The notes beneath the pieces are model-generated. The model did not search any database, was not told the origin of the DNA, and was given only the letters and a program-made list of their open reading frames with translations. This document shows, in pieces, positions 1 to 8,325 of a stretch of 64,000 bases of DNA. The stretch lies in contig NZ_CP031963.1 in the NCBI RefSeq assembly GCF_003443675.1, positions 2,317,501 to 2,381,500 of the forward strand, given 5' to 3'. Numbering within the stretch: the stretch's first letter is position 1; each line of letters opens with the position of its first letter. Both the position numbers and the translations under genes were made by a program. Origin of the DNA: Aquimarina sp. BL5. Its GTDB lineage: Bacteria; Bacteroidota; Bacteroidia; Flavobacteriales; Flavobacteriaceae.

Positions 1-274
1 TAGGGTTTTTACGTATTCTTAAAACTTCATCTAGAGATATATTACCAGTGGGGTTGTCTATATGTAGGATAGCAGATAATACTAGCTGAAGCGCACTTCC
101 TTTAGCACCAATTACCATATCAAATGGTTTGCTGTTTTTCTCTAAATGATGATTAAGTTGTTTGCTTATTTGTAAAACAAAGGTAGCTAACAAAATGCTT
201 AGCGTTAAAAGCAAGATACTAAGCAACGTATTCAAAGGCTTAGAAATTATATTCTTGAAAGCTAGGTATAACAA
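1..274 (-). CDS. FtsX/MacB-like ABC transporter permease (partial, N-terminal 91 codons)
   Basis: Reading the minus strand from the stop of the ATPase gene gives an open frame that runs off the left edge. It starts at TTG (274-272), two bases after the ATPase stop. Residues 14-36 form a strongly hydrophobic membrane segment. It is followed by the motif FDMVIGAKGS and then NPTGNI, which are typical of the periplasmic core of LolCE/MacB-type permeases in Bacteroidetes. The short intergenic distance indicates translational coupling with the ATPase, so both should form one exporter or mechanotransmission ABC complex. Related permease/ATPase pairs (the ZrgB/ZrgC type) occur in Zur-controlled zinc loci. 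That link is inferred from context, and the substrate is unknown. Confidence 0.75.
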   Translation of the reverse strand, partial: MLYLAFKNIISKPLNTLLSILLLTLSILLATFVLQISKQLNHHLEKNSKPFDMVIGAKGSALQLVLSAILHIDNPTGNISLDEVLRIRKNP

Positions 275-276
275 TT

Positions 277-909
277 TTATAGAATTATATGTTTATTGAA
301 ATGTAATTTAACTCTTTGATCATGGGTTATAATGACCAAATTACTTTTACAAATCTCCGCCTCTTTTTTCAATAGGGAAACGACTTTTTCACAATTATTA
401 TCGTCTAAATTAGAGGTAGGTTCATCCGCTAATATGACCTTTGGTTTGTGGATAACCCCAAGAGCAATAGAAAGTCGTTGTCGCTGGCCTTCGCTTAATT
501 CATAAACTTTCTTATTCCTAACTTCTGTTAATTCTAATTGTTCAAGTAATTGTCTTCTTCTGTTTTGATCTGTTGCTTTTTTGGATAGCTTCTCTCGTAT
601 CTTCAGGTTTTCTAATAAGGTTAAAGACTTCATAAAATATCCTCTTTGAAGAATTATTCCAATATGTTTTCCTCTGAAATTATTTAATTGATTTCTTGTG
701 AGTTGTTGTACACAAGTATTGCCAATAAAAACATTTCCTTTTTCAGGAATTAAGAGACCCGCCATAAGGTGCAATAAAGTGGTTTTTCCAACACCAGAAG
801 GGCCCAGAATTAACGCGTTCTGTTCAAATGATAAATCTATGTCAGGAAAATAAAAAGTATGCGTTTTTGTATTCTGATATGTAAACCTTAGCGATGTCGT
901 TCGGATCAT
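277..909 (-). CDS. ABC transporter ATP-binding protein (LolD/MacB type)
   Basis: This is a nucleotide-binding subunit of about 210 residues. The Walker A motif GPSGVGKTT lies at residues 36-44, the signature motif is LSEGQRQRLS, and Walker B VILADEPTS is followed by the switch His in IITHD. The frame is open 17 codons further upstream to 960. I place the start at the ATG at 909 because that gives the usual family N-terminus (MIxTxxLxFxY) and keeps the upstream palindrome and promoter outside the coding region. It sits two bases from the downstream permease gene. With the permease it would form an ATP-driven membrane complex of the LolCDE/MacB class. Divergent genes for MerC and FolE suggest a role in zinc or heavy-metal homeostasis, which is inference only. 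Confidence 0.9.
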   Translation of the reverse strand: MIRTTSLRFTYQNTKTHTFYFPDIDLSFEQNALILGPSGVGKTTLLHLMAGLLIPEKGNVFIGNTCVQQLTRNQLNNFRGKHIGIILQRGYFMKSLTLLENLKIREKLSKKATDQNRRRQLLEQLELTEVRNKKVYELSEGQRQRLSIALGVIHKPKVILADEPTSNLDDNNCEKVVSLLKKEAEICKSNLVIITHDQRVKLHFNKHIIL

Positions 910-922
910 AAAATCATTTTGA

Positions 923-952
923 CAAAAATAAATAATTTTATTAACGCAACAA
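923..952 (-). promoter_or_regulatory. Predicted promoter of the ABC operon (-33 TTG, -7 TATTTTTG)
   Basis: On the minus strand, TATTTTTG (930-923) matches the Bacteroidetes -7 consensus TAnnTTTG exactly. A TTG (952-950) lies 19 bases upstream. Transcription would start near 916, only a few bases before the chosen ATG at 909, so the leader is very short. The -33 element lies inside the palindrome at 946-958. Confidence 0.55.
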
Positions 953-961
953 AGTTGCATT
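943..961. promoter_or_regulatory. Palindromic operator, Fur/Zur-like, between divergent promoters
   Basis: The perfect inverted repeat GCAAC-AAA-GTTGC (946-958) extends imperfectly to AACGCAACAAAGTTGCATT (943-961). It covers the -33 TTG of both divergent promoters (952-950 on minus, 955-957 on plus), so one bound dimer could block both. Size and symmetry fit a Fur-family box. A Zur-type, zinc-responsive role is inferred from the neighbouring genes. Confidence 0.55.
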
Positions 962-983
962 TACTAAATATATATTATCTTTG
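955..983 (+). promoter_or_regulatory. Predicted promoter of the merC-folE operon (-33 TTG, -7 TATCTTTG)
   Basis: TATCTTTG at 976-983 matches TAnnTTTG exactly, and TTG at 955-957 lies 18 bases upstream. The start point would be near 990, about 20 bases before the TTG start codon at 1012. The -33 element is inside the palindrome. Confidence 0.6.
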
Positions 984-1011
984 CCCTCATTAAAATACAT
1001 ACATTTTTATT

Positions 1012-1416
1012 TTGAACATTTTACACATACGCAGTAACTCCGATACATTAGGTATCATAGTCAGTAGTCTATGTTTAGTACATTGCTTAGCGACTCCTTT
1101 TTTATTTTTAGCTAACACGGAATTTATACTATCCGAAGGTGAACACCCTTTTTGGTGGAAATCTTTAGATTTTATTTTTCTAGGACTATCTTTTATAGCC
1201 GTATATAAAACTACACAGACCACTTCTAATCAAAAACTAAAGTATGCTTTTTGGATATGCTGGTCTCTTCTATTTGCAATTGTACTTAATGAAAAACTGC
1301 ATCTAGTACATTTAGTTGAAGAGATTATATATGTGGTTGCTATTCTATTAGTTAGTCTACATTTCTACAATCAAAAGTATTGTAGATGTAACAATAAAAA
1401 ATGCTGTACAAATTAA
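1012..1416 (+). CDS. MerC-domain membrane protein
   Basis: A 134-residue protein that begins at a TTG codon. It contains the MerC-like feature of a Cys-His pair in the first membrane segment (SSLCLVHCLATP) and about four hydrophobic helices (near residues 14-35, 50-65, 75-92 and 100-118). The C-terminus is Cys-rich (YCRCNNKKCC), which could bind metal ions. MerC-family proteins are inner-membrane proteins implicated in uptake or handling of Hg, Cd and possibly Zn. In Bacteroidetes they are often found near Zur-type regulators. Six bases separate it from folE, so the two are probably one operon driven by the promoter at 955-983. The substrate cannot be told from sequence. Confidence 0.8.
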   Translation: MNILHIRSNSDTLGIIVSSLCLVHCLATPFLFLANTEFILSEGEHPFWWKSLDFIFLGLSFIAVYKTTQTTSNQKLKYAFWICWSLLFAIVLNEKLHLVHLVEEIIYVVAILLVSLHFYNQKYCRCNNKKCCTN

Positions 1417-1422
1417 TTTATC

Positions 1423-2100
1423 ATGAGCACTAGAAATGAAATAGAAATAGAATCCATTGGAGATGCACATATTTCCAATTCGACAGAAACGCCCTTACGA
1501 GCAGATGCTTTTGATACATCTGATGATGATAAGATTAAAAATATACAGCATCATTTTGCTGAAATCATGAAAGAGCTAGGACTTGATCTGACGGATGATA
1601 GCCTTTCTGGAACTCCTTATAGAGTAGCTAAAATGTATGTAAAAGAACTCTTTTATGGTTTAAATCCTAAAAACCGTCCAAAAACTTCCATTTTTGAGAA
1701 CAAATATCAATACGACAAGATGTTAGTGGAGCAAAACATCAATATTGATTCTTCTTGTGAGCACCATTTTCTACCCATTGTAGGTACTGCACATGTAGGG
1801 TATATTCCTAAAGGAAAAGTAATTGGGCTATCTAAGATAAATAGGTTGGTAGATTATTATGCACATCGTCCTCAGGTACAAGAGAGGCTTTGTTTACAGA
1901 TTCTAAAAGATTTGCAACAAACCTTAGGAACCGAAGATGTTATTGTAGTAATACAGGCTAAACACCTTTGTGTTTCCTCCAGAGGAATTAAAGATAAAAG
2001 CAGCTTCACTACCACCATAGAATATAGAGGAAAGTTTGTGGAATCCGATACTAGAAAAGAATTCTTAGAGATTGTAAATAAACCTTTTGATGCAGTTTAA
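1423..2100 (+). CDS. folE: GTP cyclohydrolase I (type IA)
   Basis: FolE converts GTP to 7,8-dihydroneopterin triphosphate, the first step of tetrahydrofolate and pterin synthesis. The zinc ligands are all visible: Cys112 and His115 in the CEHHF motif and Cys183 in KHLCVSSRG. These match C110, H113 and C181 of the E. coli enzyme. The family motifs GKVIGLSKINRLVDYYAHRP and SSRGIKD are also present. The protein is 225 residues, with a variable, acidic N-terminal extension of about 35 residues before the core. It is co-transcribed with the MerC gene, six bases upstream. Placement behind a metal-type operator may mean it is a paralogue adjusted to zinc supply; whether another folE exists in the genome cannot be seen here. 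Confidence 0.95.
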   Translation: MSTRNEIEIESIGDAHISNSTETPLRADAFDTSDDDKIKNIQHHFAEIMKELGLDLTDDSLSGTPYRVAKMYVKELFYGLNPKNRPKTSIFENKYQYDKMLVEQNINIDSSCEHHFLPIVGTAHVGYIPKGKVIGLSKINRLVDYYAHRPQVQERLCLQILKDLQQTLGTEDVIVVIQAKHLCVSSRGIKDKSSFTTTIEYRGKFVESDTRKEFLEIVNKPFDAV

Positions 2101-2122
2101 TTATTGTAAGTAAACAAAAATA

Positions 2123-3079
2123 ATGAGATCCAAACTAACAATACTTCTACTCCTAACTTTTTTAAAGTGTTTTCTTTCCTATTCTCAGAATGGGAAAATT
2201 ATAGAAAGAGAAAGGCTAATTTTAAGCGATTCAACTATTGCCAAAATTCATAAGGCGGATTCAACAATGATTAAGGCTCTTAAAGAAATTGAGTTTTTTA
2301 AGATCACTTATCTATCCGATTCTCTTAAAATTAAAGGTTTTATAGCTAAACCCATTCGAGAAGGTAGTTTTCCTTGTATTATTTCAAATCGAGGTGGAAC
2401 TGCAGAATTTGGACAATGGAATGAAACTGGTGTAGGCTTTTTTTTGGGAAAACTTGCTAGCTGGGGATACGTCGTAGTGGCTAGTCAATATAGAGGAAAT
2501 AGTGGTAGCGAAGGAAAAGAGGAAGTAGGAGGAAAAGACTTAAATGATGTTTTAAATCTCGTGCCTACTTTGAATGAAATTGATAATGCGGATACTTCAA
2601 GAATAGGTATCGAAGGTGCAAGTAGAGGTGGTATGATGACCTATCTCGCTCTTAAAGAATCTTGTCAATTCAAGGCGGCTGTTGTACTGGCTGGCGCTGC
2701 TAATGCTTTTAAAGCACTTGAAAATCGACCAGAATTTGAAAAACACGTTTATGAAAAATTTATCCCAAATTATCGTAAGAATAAAGAAAAAGAGCTTAAA
2801 GCTCGATCAGCAGTATTCTGGGCTGATAAAATGTGTAAAACTACCCCACTTTTAATAATGCATGGTAGTTCTGATTGGCGTGTTCAAGCTTCAGAATCAT
2901 TAGAATTAGTAAATAAATTATATGAATATAAGCATCCTGTACGCTATATTTTATTCGAAGGAGCCGACCATGGAATAAGAGAATTCAGAAAGGAGTTTTT
3001 TGCACAAACCAAAAGGTTTTTCGATTTTTATGTAAAAGATCTTAACGACTTACCAAATATGGAATTACACGGAAGATAG
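2123..3079 (+). CDS. Secreted alpha/beta hydrolase, S9 prolyl-oligopeptidase-like
   Basis: A protein of 318 residues with an N-terminal signal peptide (about residues 1-21, ending before QNGK). The catalytic triad of the S9/dienelactone-hydrolase-like fold can be read: Ser167 in GASRGG, Asp251 in HGSSDWRV and His283 in GADHGI. The oxyanion region is ISNRGGT. It would act in the periplasm or at the cell surface as a peptidase or esterase. The gene starts 22 bases after folE and is probably in the same transcript, although its function has no obvious link to metal supply. The exact substrate is unknown. Confidence 0.85.
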   Translation: MRSKLTILLLLTFLKCFLSYSQNGKIIERERLILSDSTIAKIHKADSTMIKALKEIEFFKITYLSDSLKIKGFIAKPIREGSFPCIISNRGGTAEFGQWNETGVGFFLGKLASWGYVVVASQYRGNSGSEGKEEVGGKDLNDVLNLVPTLNEIDNADTSRIGIEGASRGGMMTYLALKESCQFKAAVVLAGAANAFKALENRPEFEKHVYEKFIPNYRKNKEKELKARSAVFWADKMCKTTPLLIMHGSSDWRVQASESLELVNKLYEYKHPVRYILFEGADHGIREFRKEFFAQTKRFFDFYVKDLNDLPNMELHGR

Positions 3080-3410
3080 CCGACCTACATTTTAGGAATC
3101 AGTAGAGTTCTGATATTTTCTTTGCTCCGAGAGTTCATAATCAATACGTGGTAGTTTACTAAAGAATTAAGTCCTTCAACAGTATTCTCAATCCCAATAA
3201 TGAGTTTAAAATAGCTTTCCTTTTTCAAAGTATTTTTTCTATTTCGTCTAACAAATGTTAAACAAAATAGAAAAATAGACCTGTAACCATCTTTATAACA
3301 CATTTTTAACAGCATTAAGGAGTATAAACTACGGTTTCATTAGTATTTTTAGTAATGATCGCGAAAACTATCTATACTGTAAAAATATTCTAATAAAATC
3401 AATCACGTTT
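3080..3410. other. Intergenic region, no convincing gene
   Basis: AT-rich spacer of 331 bases. A 76-codon frame on the minus strand (3315-3085) is open but has no recognised domain and no neighbours on that strand. Its last third vaguely resembles Lrp/AsnC tails, so it could be a decayed remnant. TATCTATA at 3369-3376 is shared with the region upstream of the CHAT gene. Confidence 0.5.
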
Positions 3411-6377
3411 ATGAAACTAAAAGCTCTATTTTTTTTTATGTTCCTTGCAAGTTATCAACTTGCTACAGGTCAATATGAGATTACCATCGATGCATATGTC
3501 TTAAATAAGGAAACGCAGCAAGCTGTACCTTATGTTAATGTAGGTTTTTTAGAAAAAGGGATTGGTACCGTAAGTCAAAGTGACGGTAGGTTTCTACTAC
3601 GGTACGATGAGAGTAAAATAAACAATGATGATGTTTTGCAAATATCCAGCATTGGCTACAAGAGCATTACTCTTAGCGCTAAAGAATTATATCACCTTTT
3701 ATTAAAGGATGATAAAATTTATATCGAACCCGATGTTTTTACTTTAGAAGAGACTGTTGTCATAGCAAAGGAAAGACAAAAAATGACTATTGGTCCTTAC
3801 GATTATTCCAAAAAATTTATGGGATACTGGAAAGATAAAAAAGCACTAGGAGGAGAAATCGCATCTTCTATGAAAATTAGAAAGAAAAATACAAAGCTTG
3901 AAAAATTAAAATTTTATGTCTTAGAAAATTACAGTGATAGTTTATTAGTAAGAGTCAATATCTATAAAAAACACCAAAATAAACCAGGAACAAACATTCT
4001 TAACAATAACATATATCACACTATAGTCGCCAAAGATGGAGAAGAAATTATAGACTTATCCCCTCATAATATTGTGGTCAATGAAGATATCATTGTAAGT
4101 TTGGAACTTGTAGAAGTTTATGGTGATGATATTGGTTTTGCAATTTGCGGAAGCAATAACAAAAAGGGATTTGTAAAATATATTAGTCAGGATGATTGGG
4201 AAGTCAAATACGGAATCAGTATGGCTTTTAAATTAGATATTTCGTTTCCAGATTCCTCTAATACTATCAAAAAAAGAAAGAAACCAGAAAATATAACATT
4301 GTACTGGGACACCTCATTATCAAGGAAAAACTTAGATTTAGAAACAGAATTAGATTTTTTAAAGAAATACATAGATAAGCTTAAAGAAGCCCGGATAACT
4401 TTAATACCCTTTTCTAATATTGTAGGAAATGATAAAGTATTTTACATAAAACGAGGAAACAGTAAAGAGCTGCTTTCTGAGATCCGTAAGCTACGATACA
4501 ATGGCGGAAGTAATTTTATTGATCTTTTTAAACAAAAACAAACACCAGATCAATATTTGGTATTTACCGATGGTATTCACACCTACGGAGATCATAAATT
4601 TATGTATTCCATCCCTGCGTTTTATGTCAGTAGTAATCCAAAAGCAAATCATATGATCCTCCAAGATGCAAGTATTTCTAGTGAAGGATATTATATTAAC
4701 CTGTCAAAAATAAATACAGAAACTGCTGTCGAAGTTATCATGAATGATATCGAAGATCAATCGGTATACAATATCGATTTCACAAAAAACAGCATTAAAG
4801 GAACCGTATTCACAAAAAACAACATGCCAATACAAGGTTGTAAAGTATCTTTGGTTGGTTCTCTTAAAGAGGTAGAGACAAATGCCAATGGTGAATTTTC
4901 AATTAATGCAGAGTACGATGATGTGCTTGTTTTTAAAGCATTTGGAATGCTTTCAAAACGAGTAAAAATAGATACATCAAAAAAATTATCAGTAACATTA
5001 AAACCCAAATATAAAACTCTTGATCAAGTATATCTAAAAGCAAAAAATGATTCACGATCAAAACAAGACATAATCAGAGAAGATAAAAAGAAAAGGATGG
5101 TTGGTTCTAATTTTACTATATATAACGAACAGTTTCCTAAATCTTCATTTTTCTTTGCTGATGTTTTTCGAACGATGCCAGGTGTTCAGGTTACAGGGTT
5201 TGGTGATCAAGTAAGCATTGGTGTTGTTAGGCTTGTTACTTGGTATGGAGCCTATCCTATTTTTGTAGTAGATGGTGCTGTATATAAAAGGCCTCCAGTT
5301 CATCTATTACCATCACAAATAAAAAGTATCACGTTGATAAGGTCGTTAGCTAAAATGACTGAATATGGTACAAGTGGTGGCGTATTTATTATTACAACAG
5401 TTTTTAATATTGATGAATTAGACGAAAAAGAGTCTACTCCATCACTTTTGGTTGAAGGTAATGAATACAAAGAATCTCACTTTTTATTAGATCCTAATCT
5501 AAAAAGACCTCCATACTTAAAAGCCTTATGGGAAAGCAATAGTTACTCAAATGCAAAAAACATCTATTTTTCATTGCTAGAAACACATCGATTAGAAGTA
5601 CCTTTTCACATCTACAGTATGTACTATTTTAAAAGATGGGATAAAAATTTTTCGGATGAAATCTTATCAAATCTAGCAGAGTTATCTGAAAGTAACTATA
5701 GCGTATTACGGACCTTAGCCTTTTATCTGGAAGAAAGAAATGAAATAGAAAAGGCTTTATTAATCTATGAAAAAATAGGAGATTTAAAACCACATTATGC
5801 TCAATCCTATCTTGATCTTGCCAAAAGTTATAAAGAGAATAAAAAGTATGAAAAATCGTTTGAACTTTATAAAAGAATTTTAAATAATGACGACAAGAAT
5901 ATCGATTTCTCTGAAATATTACCTCAAGCAGAAGCGCAATTCAGACATTTCCTAAATAATCATAGATCCGAAGTATCATATACCGATTTACCAAAAGATC
6001 TACTAATTGCAGAAGGCTCTCATGTACGTATAGTTTTTGAATGGAATAAACCTCTTACAGAATTTGAATTACAGTTCGTTGATCCTCAGAAAAAGTTTTA
6101 TAAATGGTCTCATACGTTTGAAGGAAATCAAGAATTACTTTCGACCAGAATAAAAAGCGGTGTCTTATCAGAAGAATTCATTATAGACGACCCTTTTATA
6201 GAAGGAGAATGGATTATTAATATTCAATCTTTTGAAAAAGAATCGAGCCCTACTCCTTCGTTAATGAAATATACAATTTATAGAAACTATGGACTTTCTA
6301 ATCAAACAAAAAGTGTGAAAGTTATTAAACTGTATAATCAAGAACAGAAAGTAACATTAGATAAATTTGTTTTATAA
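3411..6377 (+). CDS. Large exported protein: carboxypeptidase-regulatory, VWA-like, TonB-plug and TPR domains, no barrel
   Basis: The protein has 988 residues and a signal peptide (about 1-20). From the N-terminus one sees: a CarboxypepD_reg-like beta-sandwich (about 22-115, with the GTVSQSDGRFLL and ISSIGYKS motifs); a von Willebrand A-like region (about 296-410) with a MIDAS-like DTSLS at Asp300 and a later FTDG; a second CarboxypepD_reg domain (about 464-540); a TonB-receptor plug-like segment (about 570-670, PIFVVDGAVY then EYGTSGGVFIITT); and a TPR stretch (about 770-825) followed by a beta-rich tail. The transmembrane barrel of SusC proteins is absent, so it cannot be a normal transporter. 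It lies upstream of an ECF sigma/TPR/CHAT gene set in the same direction, separated by 622 bases. A role as surface sensor or scaffold is inferred. Confidence 0.75.
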   Translation: MKLKALFFFMFLASYQLATGQYEITIDAYVLNKETQQAVPYVNVGFLEKGIGTVSQSDGRFLLRYDESKINNDDVLQISSIGYKSITLSAKELYHLLLKDDKIYIEPDVFTLEETVVIAKERQKMTIGPYDYSKKFMGYWKDKKALGGEIASSMKIRKKNTKLEKLKFYVLENYSDSLLVRVNIYKKHQNKPGTNILNNNIYHTIVAKDGEEIIDLSPHNIVVNEDIIVSLELVEVYGDDIGFAICGSNNKKGFVKYISQDDWEVKYGISMAFKLDISFPDSSNTIKKRKKPENITLYWDTSLSRKNLDLETELDFLKKYIDKLKEARITLIPFSNIVGNDKVFYIKRGNSKELLSEIRKLRYNGGSNFIDLFKQKQTPDQYLVFTDGIHTYGDHKFMYSIPAFYVSSNPKANHMILQDASISSEGYYINLSKINTETAVEVIMNDIEDQSVYNIDFTKNSIKGTVFTKNNMPIQGCKVSLVGSLKEVETNANGEFSINAEYDDVLVFKAFGMLSKRVKIDTSKKLSVTLKPKYKTLDQVYLKAKNDSRSKQDIIREDKKKRMVGSNFTIYNEQFPKSSFFFADVFRTMPGVQVTGFGDQVSIGVVRLVTWYGAYPIFVVDGAVYKRPPVHLLPSQIKSITLIRSLAKMTEYGTSGGVFIITTVFNIDELDEKESTPSLLVEGNEYKESHFLLDPNLKRPPYLKALWESNSYSNAKNIYFSLLETHRLEVPFHIYSMYYFKRWDKNFSDEILSNLAELSESNYSVLRTLAFYLEERNEIEKALLIYEKIGDLKPHYAQSYLDLAKSYKENKKYEKSFELYKRILNNDDKNIDFSEILPQAEAQFRHFLNNHRSEVSYTDLPKDLLIAEGSHVRIVFEWNKPLTEFELQFVDPQKKFYKWSHTFEGNQELLSTRIKSGVLSEEFIIDDPFIEGEWIINIQSFEKESSPTPSLMKYTIYRNYGLSNQTKSVKVIKLYNQEQKVTLDKFVL

Positions 6378-6999
6378 AACAATATAAAGAGAATTCTATT
6401 TTAACATTTGCCTAAACATTTAAAAGTTTTAGGAAGCTCGTTATTTTCTAATCATACGGTTCTTAAATACATTAACCTTTTTTGGATAAGTTCCTTTCTA
6501 TAACGATATACGAGTTATATGCTCTCGAAAAGTGATTAATTGATGGGAAATTGATCGTAAAGAATTACTGTTTCTAATAGTTATGCAGAAAAGTCAGAAC
6601 ATTTAACTGATTACTGCCTTCTTAGAGATTGAAAAGGAGTAAAAAGAACATAATTAGAATATAGCTATTTTTTGCTATTTGTACCTCAAGTAAATCTTTT
6701 GAATACTATTGGCGACCTCAATGTTACAGGTTAGAGTCTTTTTGTTAACACTGGCAAAGAACAACAAAAACTATGTAAAGTAGGATTTTTCTAAAAAATT
6801 GATTTTGAAATTATTAAATTAGAACCTGAATTCTAAAAGCTAGATAGCACTACTCCAACCACAAACAAGATTCTTATTATATAATAAAAATTGTCACTTA
6901 AGAGCCTTATTTTTGTTTTATACTATATGAACTCATTTTATGAGCACTACTAAACTTATTTTAAATCATCCAAAATCAGGAAAAGCATTTTGATCATTT
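6378..6999. other. Long leader/intergenic region before the ECF sigma gene
   Basis: 622 bases with no gene of normal size. Near its end are a -7 element at 6908-6915 and a 17-codon open frame (6940-6993, ATG to TGA) that closes six bases before the sigma start. Both ATGs sit in the same context, TTTATGAGCA. Otherwise AT-rich and unremarkable. Confidence 0.5.
6908..6915 (+). promoter_or_regulatory. Predicted -7 element (TATTTTTG) for the ECF sigma gene
   Basis: Exact match to TAnnTTTG. The only nearby TTG (6891-6893) is 14 bases upstream, shorter than usual. The leader would be about 75 bases and would include the 17-codon frame at 6940-6993. Confidence 0.35.
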
Positions 7000-7578
7000 A
7001 TGAGCAAAGACAATACTAAGATTATTACAGCATTCATTAACGATGATGATAAAGTTATTAAGGAATTTTACCAAAAAAACCTACCTGTAGTGTCTATTTA
7101 TGTCACACAAAATCATGGGAATCAAGACGATGCTAAGGATGTTTTTCAGGATGCGATGATAATCATATACGAAAAAATCAAAACCAACACTTTAGATATA
7201 AAATGTGCTCTTGGAACCTATGTATGTGGAATAAGTAGAAATTTGTGGCGTAATAGACTAAGAAAAGATAATAAGCTGTTAATTAAGACTAATATCATTA
7301 TTCCGGATATTGAGGAAGAAAAAATTCCTATCGAATATATGGATAAAATGGACAAAATATTCTTAATCCAAAAACATCTTTTAAAACTTGGGGAAGGTTG
7401 TAAAGAAATTTTATTGTTATTTTTTAGTGGTTATCATATACGAGATATTGCTGTAAAAAGAAATCTTACGGAAGCCTATACCAGAAAGAGAAAGTTTATG
7501 TGCCAAAAAAAATTAACAGGAATAATTGAAAAAGATCCTATTTTCAGAGAACTAAAAGAATCATATAAATCCAAATAA
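7000..7578 (+). CDS. ECF-type RNA polymerase sigma factor
   Basis: A sigma-70 family protein of 192 residues. Region 2 is seen at about residues 25-88 (DAKDVFQDAMIIIYEK and the DNA-melting helix with NLWRNRLRK). Region 4, a helix-turn-helix, spans about 125-175 (GCKEILLLFFSGYHIRDIA). There is no region 3, as expected for an extracytoplasmic-function factor. It would direct RNA polymerase to a small regulon in response to an envelope signal. Three bases downstream begins a membrane protein with an anti-sigma-like N-terminus, so the pair is likely regulator and antagonist. Its likely targets are the flanking VWA-plug and TPR-CHAT genes, by inference. Confidence 0.88.
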   Translation: MSKDNTKIITAFINDDDKVIKEFYQKNLPVVSIYVTQNHGNQDDAKDVFQDAMIIIYEKIKTNTLDIKCALGTYVCGISRNLWRNRLRKDNKLLIKTNIIIPDIEEEKIPIEYMDKMDKIFLIQKHLLKLGEGCKEILLLFFSGYHIRDIAVKRNLTEAYTRKRKFMCQKKLTGIIEKDPIFRELKESYKSK

Positions 7579-7581
7579 GTC

Positions 7582-8325
7582 ATGAAAAGAACTCAGGAAT
7601 TATTTGAAAAAATCGATGCATATTTAAATGGTGATTTAAAAGGAAATGATCTAGAATTATTTGAAAACACCTTAAAATCTGATGCCGAATTACAAGAAGA
7701 AGTTGATACATATCGATTAATGCAAGAGGCGTTAAAAGATACCGATGTAATTACATTTAGAGAACGACTTAAAACTATTGACACTGAAATAGAAGAAGAG
7801 AAATTTAAAAAAGTTACATCAAAAAAACCTTTTAGTATATATTATAAAATAGCCGCTGTTTTTATAGCAATAGTAGGGGTTTCATCATTTTTATGGTTGT
7901 TTAATCCTATAGAAAACAACTTATATGAGCATTATTATGTTCCTTATCCGATGGATGAACTTACAAGAAACAGCCATACTACTCTAAGCGAATTAAAAGA
8001 TGTATCCATACTTTATGAGAAAAAAAAGTATCAAAAGGCAATTCCGACACTAGAAAAACTTGTTCAAAAACATTCCACAGATGATAAGTTAAAATTGTAT
8101 TTAGGCAACAGTTATCTTAATCTTAACCAAGAAGAAAAGGCCATTGTTTTATTCGAAAGCATATTAAAGAATGATACATTTCGCGATGATGCACTTTGGT
8201 TTTTATCTTTAGTCTATATAAAGTTAGAAGATTACGATAGAGCTATTAATTTCCTTAAAGAATTAGTCTCTTATGAAAACTTATATAAAAAGAGTGCCGT
8301 GGATTTACTTGAAAAATTACAATAA
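7582..8325 (+). CDS. Membrane anti-sigma-like protein with periplasmic TPRs
   Basis: 247 residues. The first about 80 residues are helical and acidic (EKIDAYLNGDLKGNDLELFE), like the cytoplasmic anti-sigma domain of Bacteroidetes ECF partners. No zinc-binding HxxxCxxC motif is visible. A single membrane helix (about 86-107, IYYKIAAVFIAIVGVSSFLW) is followed by a C-terminal region with TPR units (about 130-235, containing YLGNSYLNLNQEEKAIVLFE and a similar next unit). It starts three bases after the sigma gene, indicating coupling. The simplest reading is that it holds the sigma factor at the membrane and senses a partner through its TPRs. Direct evidence for sigma binding is not available from sequence. 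Confidence 0.75.
   Translation: MKRTQELFEKIDAYLNGDLKGNDLELFENTLKSDAELQEEVDTYRLMQEALKDTDVITFRERLKTIDTEIEEEKFKKVTSKKPFSIYYKIAAVFIAIVGVSSFLWLFNPIENNLYEHYYVPYPMDELTRNSHTTLSELKDVSILYEKKKYQKAIPTLEKLVQKHSTDDKLKLYLGNSYLNLNQEEKAIVLFESILKNDTFRDDALWFLSLVYIKLEDYDRAINFLKELVSYENLYKKSAVDLLEKLQ

Noticed and set aside
910..960. Upstream extension of the ABC ATPase
   Set aside because: It would place the palindrome and the -7 element inside the gene and gives an N-terminus unlike the family.
3085..3315. 76-codon minus-strand open frame
   Set aside because: No clear domain, start context or neighbours; the similarity of its tail to Lrp/AsnC regulators is too vague.
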